Source of the DNA: Brassica napus
Lineage: Eukaryota > Streptophyta > Magnoliopsida > Brassicales > Brassicaceae
Length of the DNA: 64,000 nucleotides
NCBI RefSeq assembly: GCF_020379485.1
Contig: NC_063450.1
Location: 30,232,137 to 30,296,136 of the forward strand
Direction: 5' to 3'
A program made the position numbers and the translations under genes. The notes beneath the pieces are model-generated. The model saw only the letters and a program-made list of their open reading frames with translations, searched no databases and was not told where the DNA came from. This document shows positions 33,193-46,195 of this stretch, in pieces (the stretch's first letter is position 1; every line of letters begins with the position of its first letter).

Positions 33193-36100
33193 ATGTCTTC
33201 TTCAAATTATTTTCGTTCTTGGATCGATCGACCTCATTTGGATCCGAACACGAGATTGCTTACGGAAGAATACCAACGAGGTATAACCGAATTCATGGGG
33301 TTAGTTCAACGACAACCGGAAGCAAAAACAGGTATGTTAAGATGTCCTTGCTCTAATTGTAAAAATAGAAAGGTTATTAAAGAGTGGGATGTTTGGACTC
33401 ATCTATATTTGAGTGGGTTTACACGAAGTTACAAAATTTGGTATCATCATGGGGAAACTGATTATGAACATGGTAGTACTAGCGAACCTCAGCCAGCGGT
33501 TAGATTAGAAGAACCAATTAGAACGGATGTAGATTATGGTGTAGGTACTGAGCAGATGGTAAATGATCATTTTAGAGGGGAAGATTTACCCAATGCACAA
33601 GCTAGGAGATTTTATGATATGTTGGATGCTGGAAAGCAACCATTGTACGAAGGTTGCAGAGATGGTCATTCAGCTTTATCATCTGCTACAAGATTGATGG
33701 GCATTAAAACATATTATAATTTGGCTGAAGACTGTGTGGATGCGATTGCTGATTTTGTAAAAGGTATTCTACCCGAGGATAATGTAGCTCCTGGTTCATA
33801 CTACGAGGTTCAGAAACTCGTAGCTGGTCTTGGTTTATCGTATCAGGTAATAGATGTATGCAGCGACAACTGCATGATTTATTGGAGGGCGGATGAACAG
33901 CGGGTTACATGCAAATTTTGTGGAAAGCCTCGTTATAAAGATACGAGTGGAAGAGTTCCAGTGCCATATAAAAGGATGTGGTATTTGCCTTTGACGGAAA
34001 GGTTACAGAGGTTGTATTTGTCTGAACGCACAGCGCAACCAATGAGATGGCATGCGGAGCACTCAACAGATGGTGAGATCAGACATCCTTCAGATGCAAA
34101 AGCGTGGAAGCATTTCCAATCAAAGTATCACGACTTTGTGTATGAGAGAAGAAATGTCTACCTTGGATTATGTACTGATGGTTTTAGTCCGTTTGGCAAG
34201 AGTGGAAGACAGTATTCTCTATGGCCCGTCATTCTTACACCATACAACCTACCCCCAAACTTGTGCTTGCGACGAGAGTTTTTGTTTCTCTCGATTCTCG
34301 TTCCCGGACCAGAGCATCCTAAGAGATCACCTTATGTGTTTCTTCAGCCACTAATATATGATTTACAACAACTATGGGCTCAAGGTGCTGAAACATACGA
34401 TGTTTCGTGTAAAGAAAACTTTCAAATGCGGGCAGTACTAATGTGGACAATAAGTGATTTTCCAGCATATGGTATGTTGTCTGGATGGACAACGCATGGA
34501 AGGCTATCATGTCCATATTGTCAAGATAACACTGATGCTTTCCAACTAAAACACGGAAGGAAAACGTGTTGGTTTGACTGTCACAGGATATTCCTACCAC
34601 CTGATCATCCATATCGTAGGAGTAGGAATTTGTTTACGAAGAACAAGAGGGTGTTTGACAGTCCACCTCCGAAAATTTGTGGGAAAGATTTGAAGATACA
34701 ACTAAGAGATTTTGGCTGCAGAAAGGACGCCAGACGTCGGTGGACATGAGCGTTTTCCGGTAGATGCTGTTGGAGAACTACATAACTGGCACAAAAAAGT
34801 ATTTTCTGGGATCTGCCATACTGGGAGGGTCATCTGCTAAGGCATAATTTAGATGTCATGCATATTGAGAAGAACTTTTTTGACAATCTCATGAACACGA
34901 TCCTTAATGTTCAAGGTAAAACAAAGGATAATTTGAAGTCAAGACTGGATTTAGTCGATATATGTGCTCGTTCAGAACTTCATGTTGATGAGAATGGTAG
35001 GGCTCCTTTTCCCATATACCGACTTGATGCAGAGGGAAAAGATGCGTTCTTTGATTGGATTTCAAACGATGTGGAATTTCCAGACGGTTACGCATCAAAT
35101 TTGCGTAACTGTATCGACAGAAAGGAAGGAAAGTTTACTGGCTTGAAAAGCCACGATTGCCATGTAATGATGCAGCGCCTCCTTCCGTTCGCCTTCAAGG
35201 AACTATTACCACGAAATGTTCATGAAGCAATTGCAGGGATAAGTGGTTTCTTCCGCGATTTATGCACGAGATCAGTGACTCTTGAAGGTATTGAAAATTT
35301 GAAGACTAACATAGCCGTGATTCAGTGCAACCTTGAGAAGATATTTCCTCCCTCATTTTTTGATGTTATGGAGCATCTTGTTATTCACCTGGCAAGAGAA
35401 TTGGAACTTAGTGGTCCTGTGCAGTATAGATGGATGTATCTGTATGAGCGGTATATGTTCCATTTGAAGAAGATGGTGAAAAATTTAAGTAGGGTGGAAG
35501 GTTCTATAGTCGCACAGATGATCAATCAAGAAACTTCAAACTTTGCCGAGTACTACTTTCCAACAGAAGTTCAGACCAAAAGGAGAAGACCTGCTCGGCA
35601 TGATGATAGAGGCGAACGGGCAACATATCATGTTACGGTTCCAGACATTTTCACAGACGTTGGACGACTTAGCGGAAAACCAAAGGACCGTCGACTTACT
35701 GAGCAGGAGTGCAGTCATTTGCAAACATATTTGCTCATCAACTGCGAAGACGTTCTTCAATATGAGAGATAAATAAATTAGCTTACAAATTTTTATTTTA
35801 ACAAGTTGAAATTTAAATCTTAATTATTTACATTATTGTCATCATATACAGGGTTTTCATTACAGAAAAGCGGTTCGAGTATAGATACGCCACAGAGGAC
35901 GAACTAGAAGAAATGAAACAGAGAGAATTTACTGGATGGATGTTTACTAATGTGAGTGCTTTAAACAAATTAAAATATATTTTATCACATATTTATACTA
36001 ATTCACATTTATTGATATAATATATATATATATGTGCTATTAATAGGTGTCTGCTGGTTTGGCCAGAGGTGAAACATTTGACGATTGGATACGTGAGATG

Positions 36101-36824
36101 GTCGTTGGACCAAACTTAATTGTGAAGTCATATCCGAGATTTTGTACTCGAGGATATGCATTCACAACTCAGAAGAGGAGACGTTCGAGTACGACTTATG
36201 ATGTTGGCGTTTGTTCAGCATCAGGAGATGATGTATACTACGGACACATACATGAGATTTTGGAAATCAAGTATTTGAGCATTGTTGGATTGCGCTGTAT
36301 TGTTTTCTATTGTGATTGGCACGACAACACTCCAGATCGAGGTTTGAGAACAGATGCATTTGGTGTTACATCAGTAAATTCGAGGCGAAAGCTGCAATAT
36401 TATGATTCTTTCATTCTTGCTTCTCAGGTTCGATCAGGTAATTAAATGTTAATTATTCAGAATGATTCATCATCATGTGTATTAATTTATAATTTTACTA
36501 ATAATTTTCTAAATGTTACAGGTTTGTTATATCAAGTACCCCCGGGTAAGGAACAGAGATGATCCATGGGTTACTGTTACAAGACTCAACCCGAGAGGCC
36601 GAGTTCAGGGAAGTTCTGAGCTGGAAGACCCACTACAACCAAGCACATCTGGCAACTTAAATGCAGCAGAAGATTTAGCTGCAGTTGGCCTTGTAGTCGA
36701 TTTAACCGACTTCGGAGAGGAAGCCGTCGTTCACTTAGAGGATGAACCAGTGATTGGAGAGTTTCACCAAGATCCAAATTCAGATTCATCTGGTGATGAC
36801 GACTCGGAAACAGACTACCATTGA
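33193..36824 (+). pseudogene. CACTA transposase TNPD (tnp2-like), broken
   Basis: Exons: 33193-35768, 35852-35951, 36047-36427 and 36522-36824. Domains in order: transposase-associated domain (SWIDRPHLDPNTRLLTEEY, RCPCSNCKN), Transposase_21 catalytic region (MRWHAEHSTDGEIRHPSD, GFSPFGKSGRQYSLWPVI, SDFPAYGMLSGW, HGRLSCPYCQ), DUF4218 region (GLKSHDCHVMMQRLLP, GPVQYRWMYLYERYM) and DUF4216 region (LRCIVFYCDWHDN, VCYIKYPRVRNRDDPWV), then an acidic tail. Two frameshifts (near 34715 and 34795) split the main exon. The donor of the first intron reads GAGAG|ATAAAT where GT is needed. Role in an active element: DDE-type cleavage of the CACTA ends in the nucleus. Confidence 0.88.
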
Positions 36825-36834
36825 TTTTTTTTTT

Positions 36835-38260
36835 TTTAAAGAAATACCGAGGAATTTGTTTTTCCTCAGAATTTCCTCGGAATATTCCGAGGAAATTCCG
36901 AGGAAATAGAGGTTTTAAACCGAAAGCAACGTTTTGCGGTTTGAATAACACTTATATAACACTTATATAACCCTTATTAAGGGTCTTAGACTGATTATGA
37001 AGTCAAAAATTTGTTCCTTACCCTATAATAAACACTTTTCCGATTGTATGAACGAAATCCCCACAACATAAGAGAAACACTTATACACTTTAATGAACGG
37101 TAAAGGGAATACTTTCAATTCGTTTTGAAATTTGTTATTTCATGGTTTATGCTCATCTATACAAAGAATCCTCAATGGTATGCATTACAATTGTATAAGA
37201 AATGAAATACGGCAAAAAAAATTGATGTTTTGAAACCCCAAACACTAGTTCCTCGGTATTTCCTCGGAATATTCCGACGGAATTCCGAGGAAGATAAGGG
37301 TTTCCTCGAAATTCACTCGGAATATTAAGAGGAAATTCCGAGGAAATAGGGGTTTTAAACCGAAAACAACGTTTTGCGGTTTGAATAACACTTATATAAC
37401 CCTTATTAAGTGACTTAGACTGATTATGAAGTCAAAAATTTGTTCCTTACCCTATAATAAACACTTTTTCGATTGTATGAACGAAATCCTCACAACATAA
37501 GAGAAACACTTATACACTTTAATGAACGGTAAAGGGAATACTTTCAATTCGTTTTGAAATTTTTTATTCATGGTTTATGCTCATCTATACAAAGAAACCT
37601 CAAAGGTATGCATTACAATTGTATAAGAAATGAAATACGGCAAAAAAAAAATGATGTTTTGAAACCCCAAACACTAGTTCCTCGGTATTTTCTCGGAATA
37701 TTCCGACAGAATTCCAAGGAAGATAAGGGTTTCCTCGGAATTCCCTCGGAATATTCCGAGGAAATTCCAAGGAAATAGGGGTTTTAAACCGAAAATAACG
37801 TTTTGCAGTTTGAATAACACTTATATAACCCTTATCAAGTGTCTTAGACTGATTATGAAGTCAAAAATTTGTTCCTTACCCTATAATAAACACTTTTCCG
37901 ATTGTATGAACGAAATCCCCACAACATAAGAGAAACACTTATACACTTTAATGAACGGTAAAGGGAATACTTTCAATTCGTTTTGAAATTTGTTATTTCA
38001 TGGTTTATGCTCATCTATACAAAGAATCCTCAATGGTATGCATTACAATTGTATAAGAAATGAAATACGACAAAAAAAATTGATGTTTTGAAACCCCAAA
38101 CACTAGTTCCTCGGTATTTCCTCGGAATATTCCGACGGAATTCCGACGGATATTTTACTATCCGTCGGAATTTCCTCGGAATATTTTCATTTAACCGGGC
38201 AAATATTTCGCGAAAATTGAAATTAGAATTCCGACGGAATTCCGACGGATAGTATTCGTC
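36835..38260. repeat. Three tandem copies of a ~430 bp unit inside the CACTA element
   Basis: The marker GGTTTTAAACCGAA occurs at 36911, 37351 and 37780, giving periods of about 440 and 429 bp. Each unit holds AATAACACTTATATAACCC, ACCCTATAATAAACACTTTT and ends with a cluster of TTCCTCGG/CCGACGGAATTCCGAGG words like the subterminal repeats. The array lies between the two transposase genes, immediately upstream of the tnpA-like leader. Confidence 0.9.
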
Positions 38261-38279
38261 GGACCCTAGGTTTTTGACC

Positions 38280-38778
38280 ACGAGCCGCTTCTTCTTCCCC
38301 ATTTCTCTCTTCTTCCTCTGCGCGACTCCTCCGGCGATTTCCCACTGAAATCCGGCGATATCTCCGGCAATCTCCCCCTTCTCTTACACAAATCATGTAA
38401 GGACCCTATCCCACTCTCTTAGGTTATATTTGTTAGGTTTTTGTGTAGTTTTGATAGATTTTTGTTAGGGTGATTGGTTAGGATTGTGATTTGGTTGTAT
38501 AATAGGTTTAGAATTGTGATTTGGTTGAATAATTTGTTTTGTTGAATTGATTTAAAAAAATTTTATAATTTTTTTTATTTTTTTTGTTTTTATAAAATCG
38601 ATTTTTGTATATAAAATCGATTTTTGTATTTTACAAAATGATTTTTGTATATAAATTCGATTTTTTGGATTTTACAAAATGTTTTTTGTATATAAATTTG
38701 ATTTTTTGGATTTTACAAAACATTTTTAATATCTATAAAACTTATTTTGTGATTAAAAACTATTATTTGGGATTTTAA

Positions 38779-38809
<31 letters not shown>

Positions 38810-38970
38810 CATTAAAACTATTTTTTGTAATTATTAAACTATTTTGTATTTATTAAAACTATTTTTTCTTTATTAGAACTATTTTTATATATTTATTAAA
38901 CATTTTTAATATCTATAAAACTTTTTTTGTGATTAAAAACTATTATTTGGGATTTGTTTTTAAAAAAATA

Positions 38971-39002
<32 letters not shown>

Positions 39003-40860
39003 AATTTCTATATTTATTAAACATTTTTAATATTATTAAAACTATTTTTGTAATTATTAAACTATTTTTTATTTATTAAAACTATTTTTTGTTTATTAGA
39101 ACTATTTTTATATATTTATTAAACATTTTTGATATCTATAAATCTTTTTTTGTGATTAAAAACTATTATTTGGGATTTTTTTTAAAAAAAATTAATTTAT
39201 ATATTTCTATATTTATTAAATATATTTTTAAAAATTTACAGGTCTCATGATGATCAGACCCGGCCTCGACAGCGTCGTGGTGGTACGGGGAGCCAGTCTC
39301 GGGATTCCAGCCATTTTCAGGATTCCCCTTCGCCCCACAGCTCCTACCATACATCTCCCTCTGCTGCACCCGCTCCTGCTCCTCTCGCTCCCGCTGCTGC
39401 ATCCGCTCCTGCTCCTCCGGGTCCTCCGGGAGTGATGAGTGTTGCGGAGTTGGTTCAACAGCCCGGTCGTGACCATCTTCCCTATCTCACTCCGTATCCA
39501 CATGGACGGGGTCAAACATGGTAATTAAACATATTTTCTTTTCTTTAAATTTGGATTCATTATTAACCGTTTGTTCTTTTTATTAGGTTCAACCGATCCG
39601 GGAACGGGATCAGCGCATGGATCAACCGTATGATGTACTCGGCCCTCGACAGGGGACATCCGACTTTCACTCACTTCCCTACCGACAAGCAGCATCTGTG
39701 GTTTCGTCAGTTTGCGGTAAGTATTCTAATTTTTTACTTATATTTTTAATCTTTAATATAAATTTTCTACTAATTGTGTTTTTTTTTTCAGCAAGAGTTC
39801 AATTGGAATTCCGATGAGACGCTCTTTATCTATCACCACTTCGTCCATAAAGTTATGGACAACTATGGGAAGCACATCCACGAGTGGAAGAAGAAGTGGG
39901 AAATCAATAAGGTTCGATTTAATTTATTAAACAATTTTTTAATTTATTAAACTATTTTTTTATTTATTAAACTATTTTCTTTTTTTTTATTAAAAGGTCC
40001 CAAAGTCGATGAACGACACGGTCTGGAAGGAGTTGTGTACGCATTGGGATAAGGAAGAGACGAAAGAAACTTCTTCCACCAACTCCACCAACCGCAGGAG
40101 CGACCGTAAAGGGAAGAGCATCTACAAGCATAACTTGGGTGCTCAATCTATTACCACTCTGGGAGATCGCATGGTAAGTTCAACCGCTTTTTCTTCAATT
40201 ATTTGAGTTTTAGAATTTTAATTTATTGTGCATTTCTTCTAATTTCTAATGTTTCTTTAATTTATGTTTTTTTTCAAGGCGGAAAAAATGATGGCGAGCC
40301 GGTTGATGATCTCGCCCTAATGAGGAGGGCGTATACCAACAAGAAGACCGGCCAGATTGATGACGGTCTTGTGAAGGACGTGGTCGACCTGGTCCAAACT
40401 CAGGTGGTAGACGAAGTGTCTCAGCTTCAAACCGAGGATGACGCTTCGACGGCTTCGACCAACTTGTCCCGGTTTCGAATCAACGAAATCGTTGAATCGG
40501 TAAGTTCTTTTTTTTAAAGTTCAATTTATTTATTCCTTGATTTTTATTTTATCATCAATTTATATTATTTAAATTTGGCTATTTATATTTCAGTCGGTTC
40601 CAAAGAAGAAGGGACGTTTGGTCGGTTTGGGTCGTCGCTCCCGGTCGGCTGCTCCTTCTTCTGCACCACCGCCATATGTTGATCCAGAAGTTCTTACGGC
40701 TCAGCTGAAGGACAAGGATGATCGGATATCTGCGTTGGAGACCCAGATGGCATCTCAACAGGCGGGCTATGAGACACAGAAGAGGCTGAACGAGCAGATG
40801 ATGGAGATGATGAAGAGGATGTACCCGAACGAGGTGTTCCCGAACATTCAAGACCCGTAG
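38280..40860 (+). pseudogene. CACTA tnpA-like gene (Transposase_24 family)
   Basis: The leader near 38290-38394 ends AAATC and the start codon appears split: AT at 38395-38396, intron 38397-39241, then G as the first base of exon 2, giving MSHDDQTRPRQRRGG. Further exons: 39242-39520, 39587-39716, 39792-39911, 39997-40173, 40279-40499 and 40594-40860. The protein has a Pro/Ala/Ser-rich N terminus (APAPAPLAPAAASAPAPP), then the Transposase_24 (Ptta/En/Spm) region with ISAWINRMMYSALDRGHPTF, IYHHFVHKVMDNYGKHIHEW and GEPVDDLALMRRAYTNKKTG. It ends in a coiled-coil tail (LKDKDDRISALETQMASQQ). Exon 6 needs a one-base correction to stay in frame (GCGGAAAAAATGATGG), so a frameshift is likely. Expected role: binding subterminal repeats. 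Confidence 0.82.
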
Positions 40861-41478
40861 TTTTTTTTTTTTTACCAAAAACTCGTAATGTTTTATTTTT
40901 ATTTGTAGAACTTTGAATTATCTAATATGTTTTCAGTTTTAATTTTAATTTTATATTTTCGAATTTAAATTTCACAAATTTTAATTTTTTTAAAAAAATT
41001 ATGTTTAAAAAAAAAATATTTTTTTCGAAATTCCGAGGAAAAGCACCCTCAGAAATTTCCGACGACCTTTTCCTCGGAATAAGTTGTCGGAATTTTAAAA
41101 AAAAATCCGAGGGAATGTTCCTCGGAATTTTCCGAGGGACTACGTTCCTCGGAAATTCCCAATGCAAATTCCGAGGAAGATTTCGTCGGAACTTCCAAGG
41201 ATTGGACCATCGGAAATTTCCTCGGAATATACCGAGGAAGTCCTCCCTCGGTATATTCCGAGGAACTTTCCGACGATCTAGTGGTCCTCGGAGTTTCCTC
41301 GGAAATTCAGTTCCTCGGAATTCCGTCGGAAATTTCCGAGGGATTTCCGAGGAAAAATTAATTTTCGAGGAGTTATTTCCGACGACTTTTTTCGCCGGTA
41401 TGTCGTCGGAATAGCCTTATTCCGACGACATACCGACGATTTTTTCCCTCACTATGCCGCTGTTTTATTATAGTGTTT

Positions 41479-42819
41479 CGTTTCGAACCAGACCAACCAT
41501 TTGATAAAACCTCTAACCAAATGGTTGGGACATATAATTTGGTCTGGTTTAGGTCGGTTTGGGTATGGTTGGATCGGTTTGAAAGATAAATTTTATGTTT
41601 ATTGATTGCTTAAATGATGCAAACTGCATATAGGAGACGTATATAGATGTACGATGCAGCCGTTGACTTCTAAGGACTTTGCAGAAAATGTATAAAGCTT
41701 TAAGATTGAAATGAAAACCTATTAGGCTGTAAGCCTTAACTAGAAAACTCTGAGATACTTAAAGAAAAGGAAATAAGAGCTGCAAAACAAACAATTAAAC
41801 CGTTAGAGAAATGCTTACTTTGTTAACCTTTGGTCGGTTTGATTGACTCTTGTGCTCTTGCTAAATGGGCTGATCTTCTATGTTGATGACCAGCAAGTTC
41901 CTGTCATCCTGTGGACTTGATCCAGAATGAATGGCCATAAATTTTCTCTTGATAGATTAGTATTCTCGGTTGGTCCATCATTCTCTAGACAACTTGTATT
42001 GTTATTTGGTTCAGCAGCTTGTCCATCAGGTGGTTTAACCTGCCCATGACTCTTTTTTTTTTGCAACAACCTGCCCATGACTAAAGCAAGTATCATGATC
42101 TTATTAAACTTATGCTGAAATACCTTATAGTTCTATGTCTGGTCATAAGTCCTTTGAACACAACTGGTACTGGAACATTGGTTGATCAAGCATGTATTGA
42201 ATCTCTGGTTCAGTTAGATCCGGTTCATGATGAATGTCCTCATCAGCCCTTCTCATAATAGATTTGATATCGCAGAAACTCTCAACTCTCCAACTTTAGA
42301 AGCAACAGTGGTGCTGGTGGTTAACTCCACCAAGATTACTGCTAAAAGGGCATTATTATCAATAGACAATATAGAAGCAGTCTTTTCTGTACCACCTTCA
42401 TCAGCATCATCCTCACCATTCTCAGAAATAAACCCCAAATTCTACAATCCTCATCAAAAGTAGTAATTAACCTAAATCAAAAGTAGTAATTAACCTAAGT
42501 CATCATTGATCTTCAATTCCTCAAGCATAGAGTTGATCCACCGGTTAAGAATGATAATATTTATAGGCTTCTTAATTCTCTAATATATTTTTTTCTTTTG
42601 CTATTAAAAATGACTACAGTATCATTCTACCATTTACTTTCTTGCTCATGTTGAGGTAAAAAGTCACAGTTAATAACATCTGAGCTAAGACAAGGTCACT
42701 ATCTGAACTCTGAAGCAGGTTAAAATCACAGTATATGATTGCAACGAAGGCCATTTCTGGTTTAAGTCAAATCTTTATATAAAAAGATTACACTTGCATC
42801 AGTCACATCCTTAATGATG
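41479..42819. other. Remainder of split repeat, then fragments without clear identity
   Basis: 41480-41590 continues the GGTCTGGTTTAGGTCGG-type repeat. 41880-42440 has short minus-strand open stretches, for example GQVKPPDGQAAEPNNN and ISENGEDDADEGGTEKTASI. These look codon-like but lack splice continuity or a recognised domain; they may be gene debris. A short duplication of AAAAGTAGTAATTAACCTAA occurs at 42458-42495. Confidence 0.4.
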
Positions 42820-42820
42820 A

Positions 42821-44610
42821 TTAGGATTCATCAGCTACGGTGCGTGCAAGCAGCAAAGGTGAGTAATGCTCAGAACTAGTCACAGGTTTGGATGCATCCT
42901 CTCTTGCTTTGCCCCAAATCACAGTGTAGAATCCCAAGCTCAAAACCACTGATCCGATGACACTGCACACAGAAAATATATATTGCGAAATTTACATTAC
43001 CATTTATACATATAGAGGATAAGTATGACTTGTTTATGTATAACTTCTCTTAGATCAAATCTTTGAGAGGTGTTATGAAGGAAGAAGGTGAAAGATAACG
43101 GTACCTTCCAAGGTGAATTGCATCACCGAGGAATATAGCAGACATTCCAACCGCAATGACAATAGACAACGGCTTGAACAAGGATATGTAGACTGGACCC
43201 TTCAAATGCAGACCCCACGTGTGTATAACTGTGCCCAATGATGAAACCAAGGCACCCTAAAAACAGAACTTTTTTAATAAAGTCACTAGTTGAAGCAAGA
43301 TACAAGGTTTGAATTCTCACCGTGTACATAATTGAAACGAGGGAGACATCAGGTTTAAGCAGAAAGGAAGTCAAGTTTTTTTCAGCAAACATGCATACAG
43401 GTGCTGAGATTTGTGTTCCGCATAAGCTGTACAGGAAGACTACTGTTATCTCTTGAGGGTATACCTCCATGATCCTAGTCTGAAAACCATATATGAGCTA
43501 CCGAGTTTTAGCAATGTGTCACCAACAAGTACCAAAGTCTTTTATTTCATGAACTGTTTCTGTACCTGAATAATCAACCAGACTGAAATAAGCAAATACT
43601 GTGCAGCGAGTGATATGCCTCCAAGTATCCAGCTTGACTCAGATAAAGTCAAATGGTGGTAATGCGATGCAGCTAGAAGTTTAGGTCCTTTATAAAGAAC
43701 AACAACCAGTGCACCAGACATAGAGACTACTGTGCCAATGATTTTAGCCTGACTCGCAGAGCTCCTTAACCTTACTCGTTCCATCCTTTACAAGGAAGCA
43801 GAACCAAATAATCAGATGATAGTTACCTAACCTTCCCTATGGTTTATTTAATCAACTACAAGATCGTGCTTTGGACTACTGAAGGTAACAGAGTTTTGTT
43901 ACCATAAAATGTAAAGACATGAGCCTTTGTACTGTTAAGAAGTGTGGAACCTGAAAACAATGGCGAGGGTGAACGTAAAAGCTGGCGTGAGGGTGCTGAT
44001 AGCAGAGGCAAGAGTAGGAGAACTATATTCTACTCCTTTACAGCCAGCTATCATCGACATGAACCCGAGAAGCGCAAGCAAGAAAATCTTGAAGAAGACG
44101 GGAGATTTGGCTGAAGGTAACCTTGTTGACCTGCACATGTAACATTAGGCTTAATTAAACTGGTGATAAATAAAGAGTAAGTGAGGAGATCAAGTACCTT
44201 CGGTAGATGAGGGAAAGAGGAAGAAGGACAAGTGTCGAAACAACATAAGAGTAGAACACAAAAACATAGAAGCTCAATCCTCTCAAAGCAGCAGCCTTGT
44301 ACAGTGTGGTCGATCCAACGGTGACACACTCCACTACAATCATGGAAGCAAACGGCACAACATCTCTGTTAATGTACCTCCACGCCACTGTTTCTCTCAT
44401 GGTAGATTCGATGTGGGTAGAATTGATGAACGGATTCAGAGGAAAGTCTCCTAAGTCAAAGTTAAATATCGTATCCCCAGATTCTAAGGACCCACCAGAA
44501 CGGTTAGATGTTTTATAGAGTTTTTTAAATTGCAAAGCAGTTTTTGAGTTTTTATTAGACAAAAAAGCAGTTTGTGCTACTTCCATAGTTTTTTTTATGG
44601 TTAAAGACAT
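42821..44610 (-). CDS. WAT1-related / UMAMIT (EamA, nodulin MtN21) transporter
   Basis: Six exons on the minus strand: 44610-44198, 44130-43951, 43785-43566, 43479-43321, 43256-43105 and 42962-42821. All are bounded by GT/AG and join in frame to 421 residues (413 from the second Met at 44586). Hydrophobic segments fit the ten-helix EamA fold. Conserved blocks include [92 protein letters not shown] and [20 protein letters not shown]. From memory it is closest to the Arabidopsis At5g40210-At5g40240 group. The family moves amino acids or auxin-related compounds across plasma or vacuolar membranes; the substrate here is unknown. The N terminus before the first helix is unusually long, as in At5g40240. 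No inactivating change was seen. Confidence 0.87.
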
Positions 44611-45369
44611 AGTTAACCTTAAAAATTGTAGCCATAAACCATTTTTTTGTCATTCTTATATATTTAGTTAGTTTTTTATTATCTGTGCCCCTAACTAAAT
44701 GTAACCACAAATTTTTTTTTTTTTTGCTTTTGTATTAAATTTCTTAAAATTTGAAACCCACAAAAAAACGTAAAAAGTTGTGAACTTTTTTTGTTTGCTT
44801 TTTTGATTTTTTTGGGTTAACTTTCTCATATAATGGTTTATCTTCCTCTCAACCAAGATTCACTTTTGTCATCTTCCATTTGATTGTAGACTCTTTTTTG
44901 GCCTACAAACTCAGTTCAAAATCATCTATGTTATAGTGATTTGAGTCTAAAATCCGATGTTATATCAAGGATCTATCAAATTTGAATGATAATAATAAAG
45001 AAACGAGGTTGAATCAAAGCAAATCGTCCAAAAAATGGTGATTTATGTTTGAAAACAAAAAGGGCTGCAAGCTATGTAGAAAGAGAAGTGTTGATGAAGA
45101 AGAAGATATACAAAATTACAATATTACCCTTCTGTGGGTGTACACGTACACATTAAAAAATGTGAGGTACATGTGTACAAAAAAAAATTCAAACGTGTAA
45201 CATAATTATCAAAGATGTATACATAATTTTCGTTGTCCACGTGTACATAAATTCCCAAAAGCTTTCATGTACATTAGTTCACTTGTGGACCAAACAAGTT
45301 ATGTTTCACAAATGCAGAAATACATCACAAACGCACACGTACACTATGAGGCAAATGTGCAGATGGACA
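44611..45369. other. Upstream region of the WAT1-like gene, AT-rich
   Basis: Expected to contain its promoter. T-rich runs (44710-44726) and several GTACAC/GTACAT words from about 45130 onward; no other gene. Confidence 0.4.
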
Positions 45370-46195
45370 CTATAAGGCAAATGTGCTTATAGACATGTAC
45401 ACTATGATAAAAGACAAAGAAATAATGTTGATAATTTAAATAATTTAAATCATAAATGTACAAAAGAAATGAAACCTGTAAAAATAACACAAAGATACTG
45501 CTCAGGTTTTACAGAATATACAAAAGAAATAAAACTATAATTTAAAAGTCATTTGTTGTGTACACTATACTATGTAACAAATATTTCATTATCCACATGT
45601 ACAATAATTCATATGCACACTATTTAACTTGTACAATAATATACGCATATTAGATAATTTCACTACTCTTATGTACATAAACATTAAACATGTAGATCTT
45701 CCAACCTAGAGCAGTACCCTATAAGGCAAATATGCTTATGGACATATACACTATGATAAAAGACAAAGAGAACAATGTTGATAATTTTAATAATTTAAAT
45801 CATAAATGTACAAAAGAAATGAAACCTGTAAAAATAACACAAACATTCTGTTCAAGTTTTACAGAATGTACAAAAGAAATAAAACTGTAATTTTAAAAGT
45901 CATTTGTTGTGTACACTATACCATGTAACAAATATTTCATTATCCACATGTACAATAATTGATATGTACACTATTTAACTGTACAATAATATACGAAAGA
46001 AATAAAACTGTAATTTTAAAAGCCATTTGTTGTGTACACTATACCATCTAACAAATATTTCATTATCCACATGTACAATAATTCATATGTACACTATTTA
46101 ACTTGTACAATAATATATGCATATTAGATAATTTCACAACTCTTATGTACATGAACACTAAACATGTAGGCCTTCCAACCTAGAGCAGTACCCCA
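45370..46195. repeat. ~348 bp tandem repeat rich in TGTACA-type words
   Basis: The marker AAGGCAAATRTGCTTATRGACAT occurs near 45374 and 45722 and the following sequence repeats with a few percent difference. A third, partial copy (from AAATAAAACTGTAATTTTAA near 45998) runs to about 46195, ending with the same AACCTAGAGCAGTACCC seen near 45705. Each copy holds several GTACA/TGTAC palindromic words (ATGTACAATAATTCATATGT). No coding potential. Confidence 0.85.

Larger units (their letters stand above)
32746..41475 (+). mobile_element. CACTA (En/Spm) DNA transposon with both transposase genes
   Basis: It starts CACTACAACAAAACAACGG and, read inward from the right end, CACTATAATAAAACAGCGG (16 of 19 match). 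A 3 bp duplication TTT flanks it (32743-32745 and 41476-41478). Subterminal zones (about 32765-33090 and 41030-41450) are packed with both orientations of TTCCGAGGAAATTCCGACGG, the kind of repeat bound by CACTA TNPA proteins. It carries a tnp2/TNPD-like gene and, downstream in the same orientation, a Transposase_24/TNPA-like gene. Length 8730 bp. Frameshifts and a splice-donor change suggest it is no longer autonomous. Confidence 0.95.

Noticed and set aside
36835..38260. Regularly spaced repeats that might suggest a CRISPR-like array
   Set aside because: Units are about 430 bp, few in number, and lie inside a plant CACTA element; no spacers or cas genes.
32746..41475. Two separate transposons instead of one
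   Set aside because: The internal repeat array has end-like motifs, but only the outer termini have CACTA ends and a matching TTT duplication, and both transposase genes share orientation.
42253..42463. Overlapping plus and minus frames of 61-78 codons
   Set aside because: Both strands are open; no splice continuity, domain or start context supports a gene.
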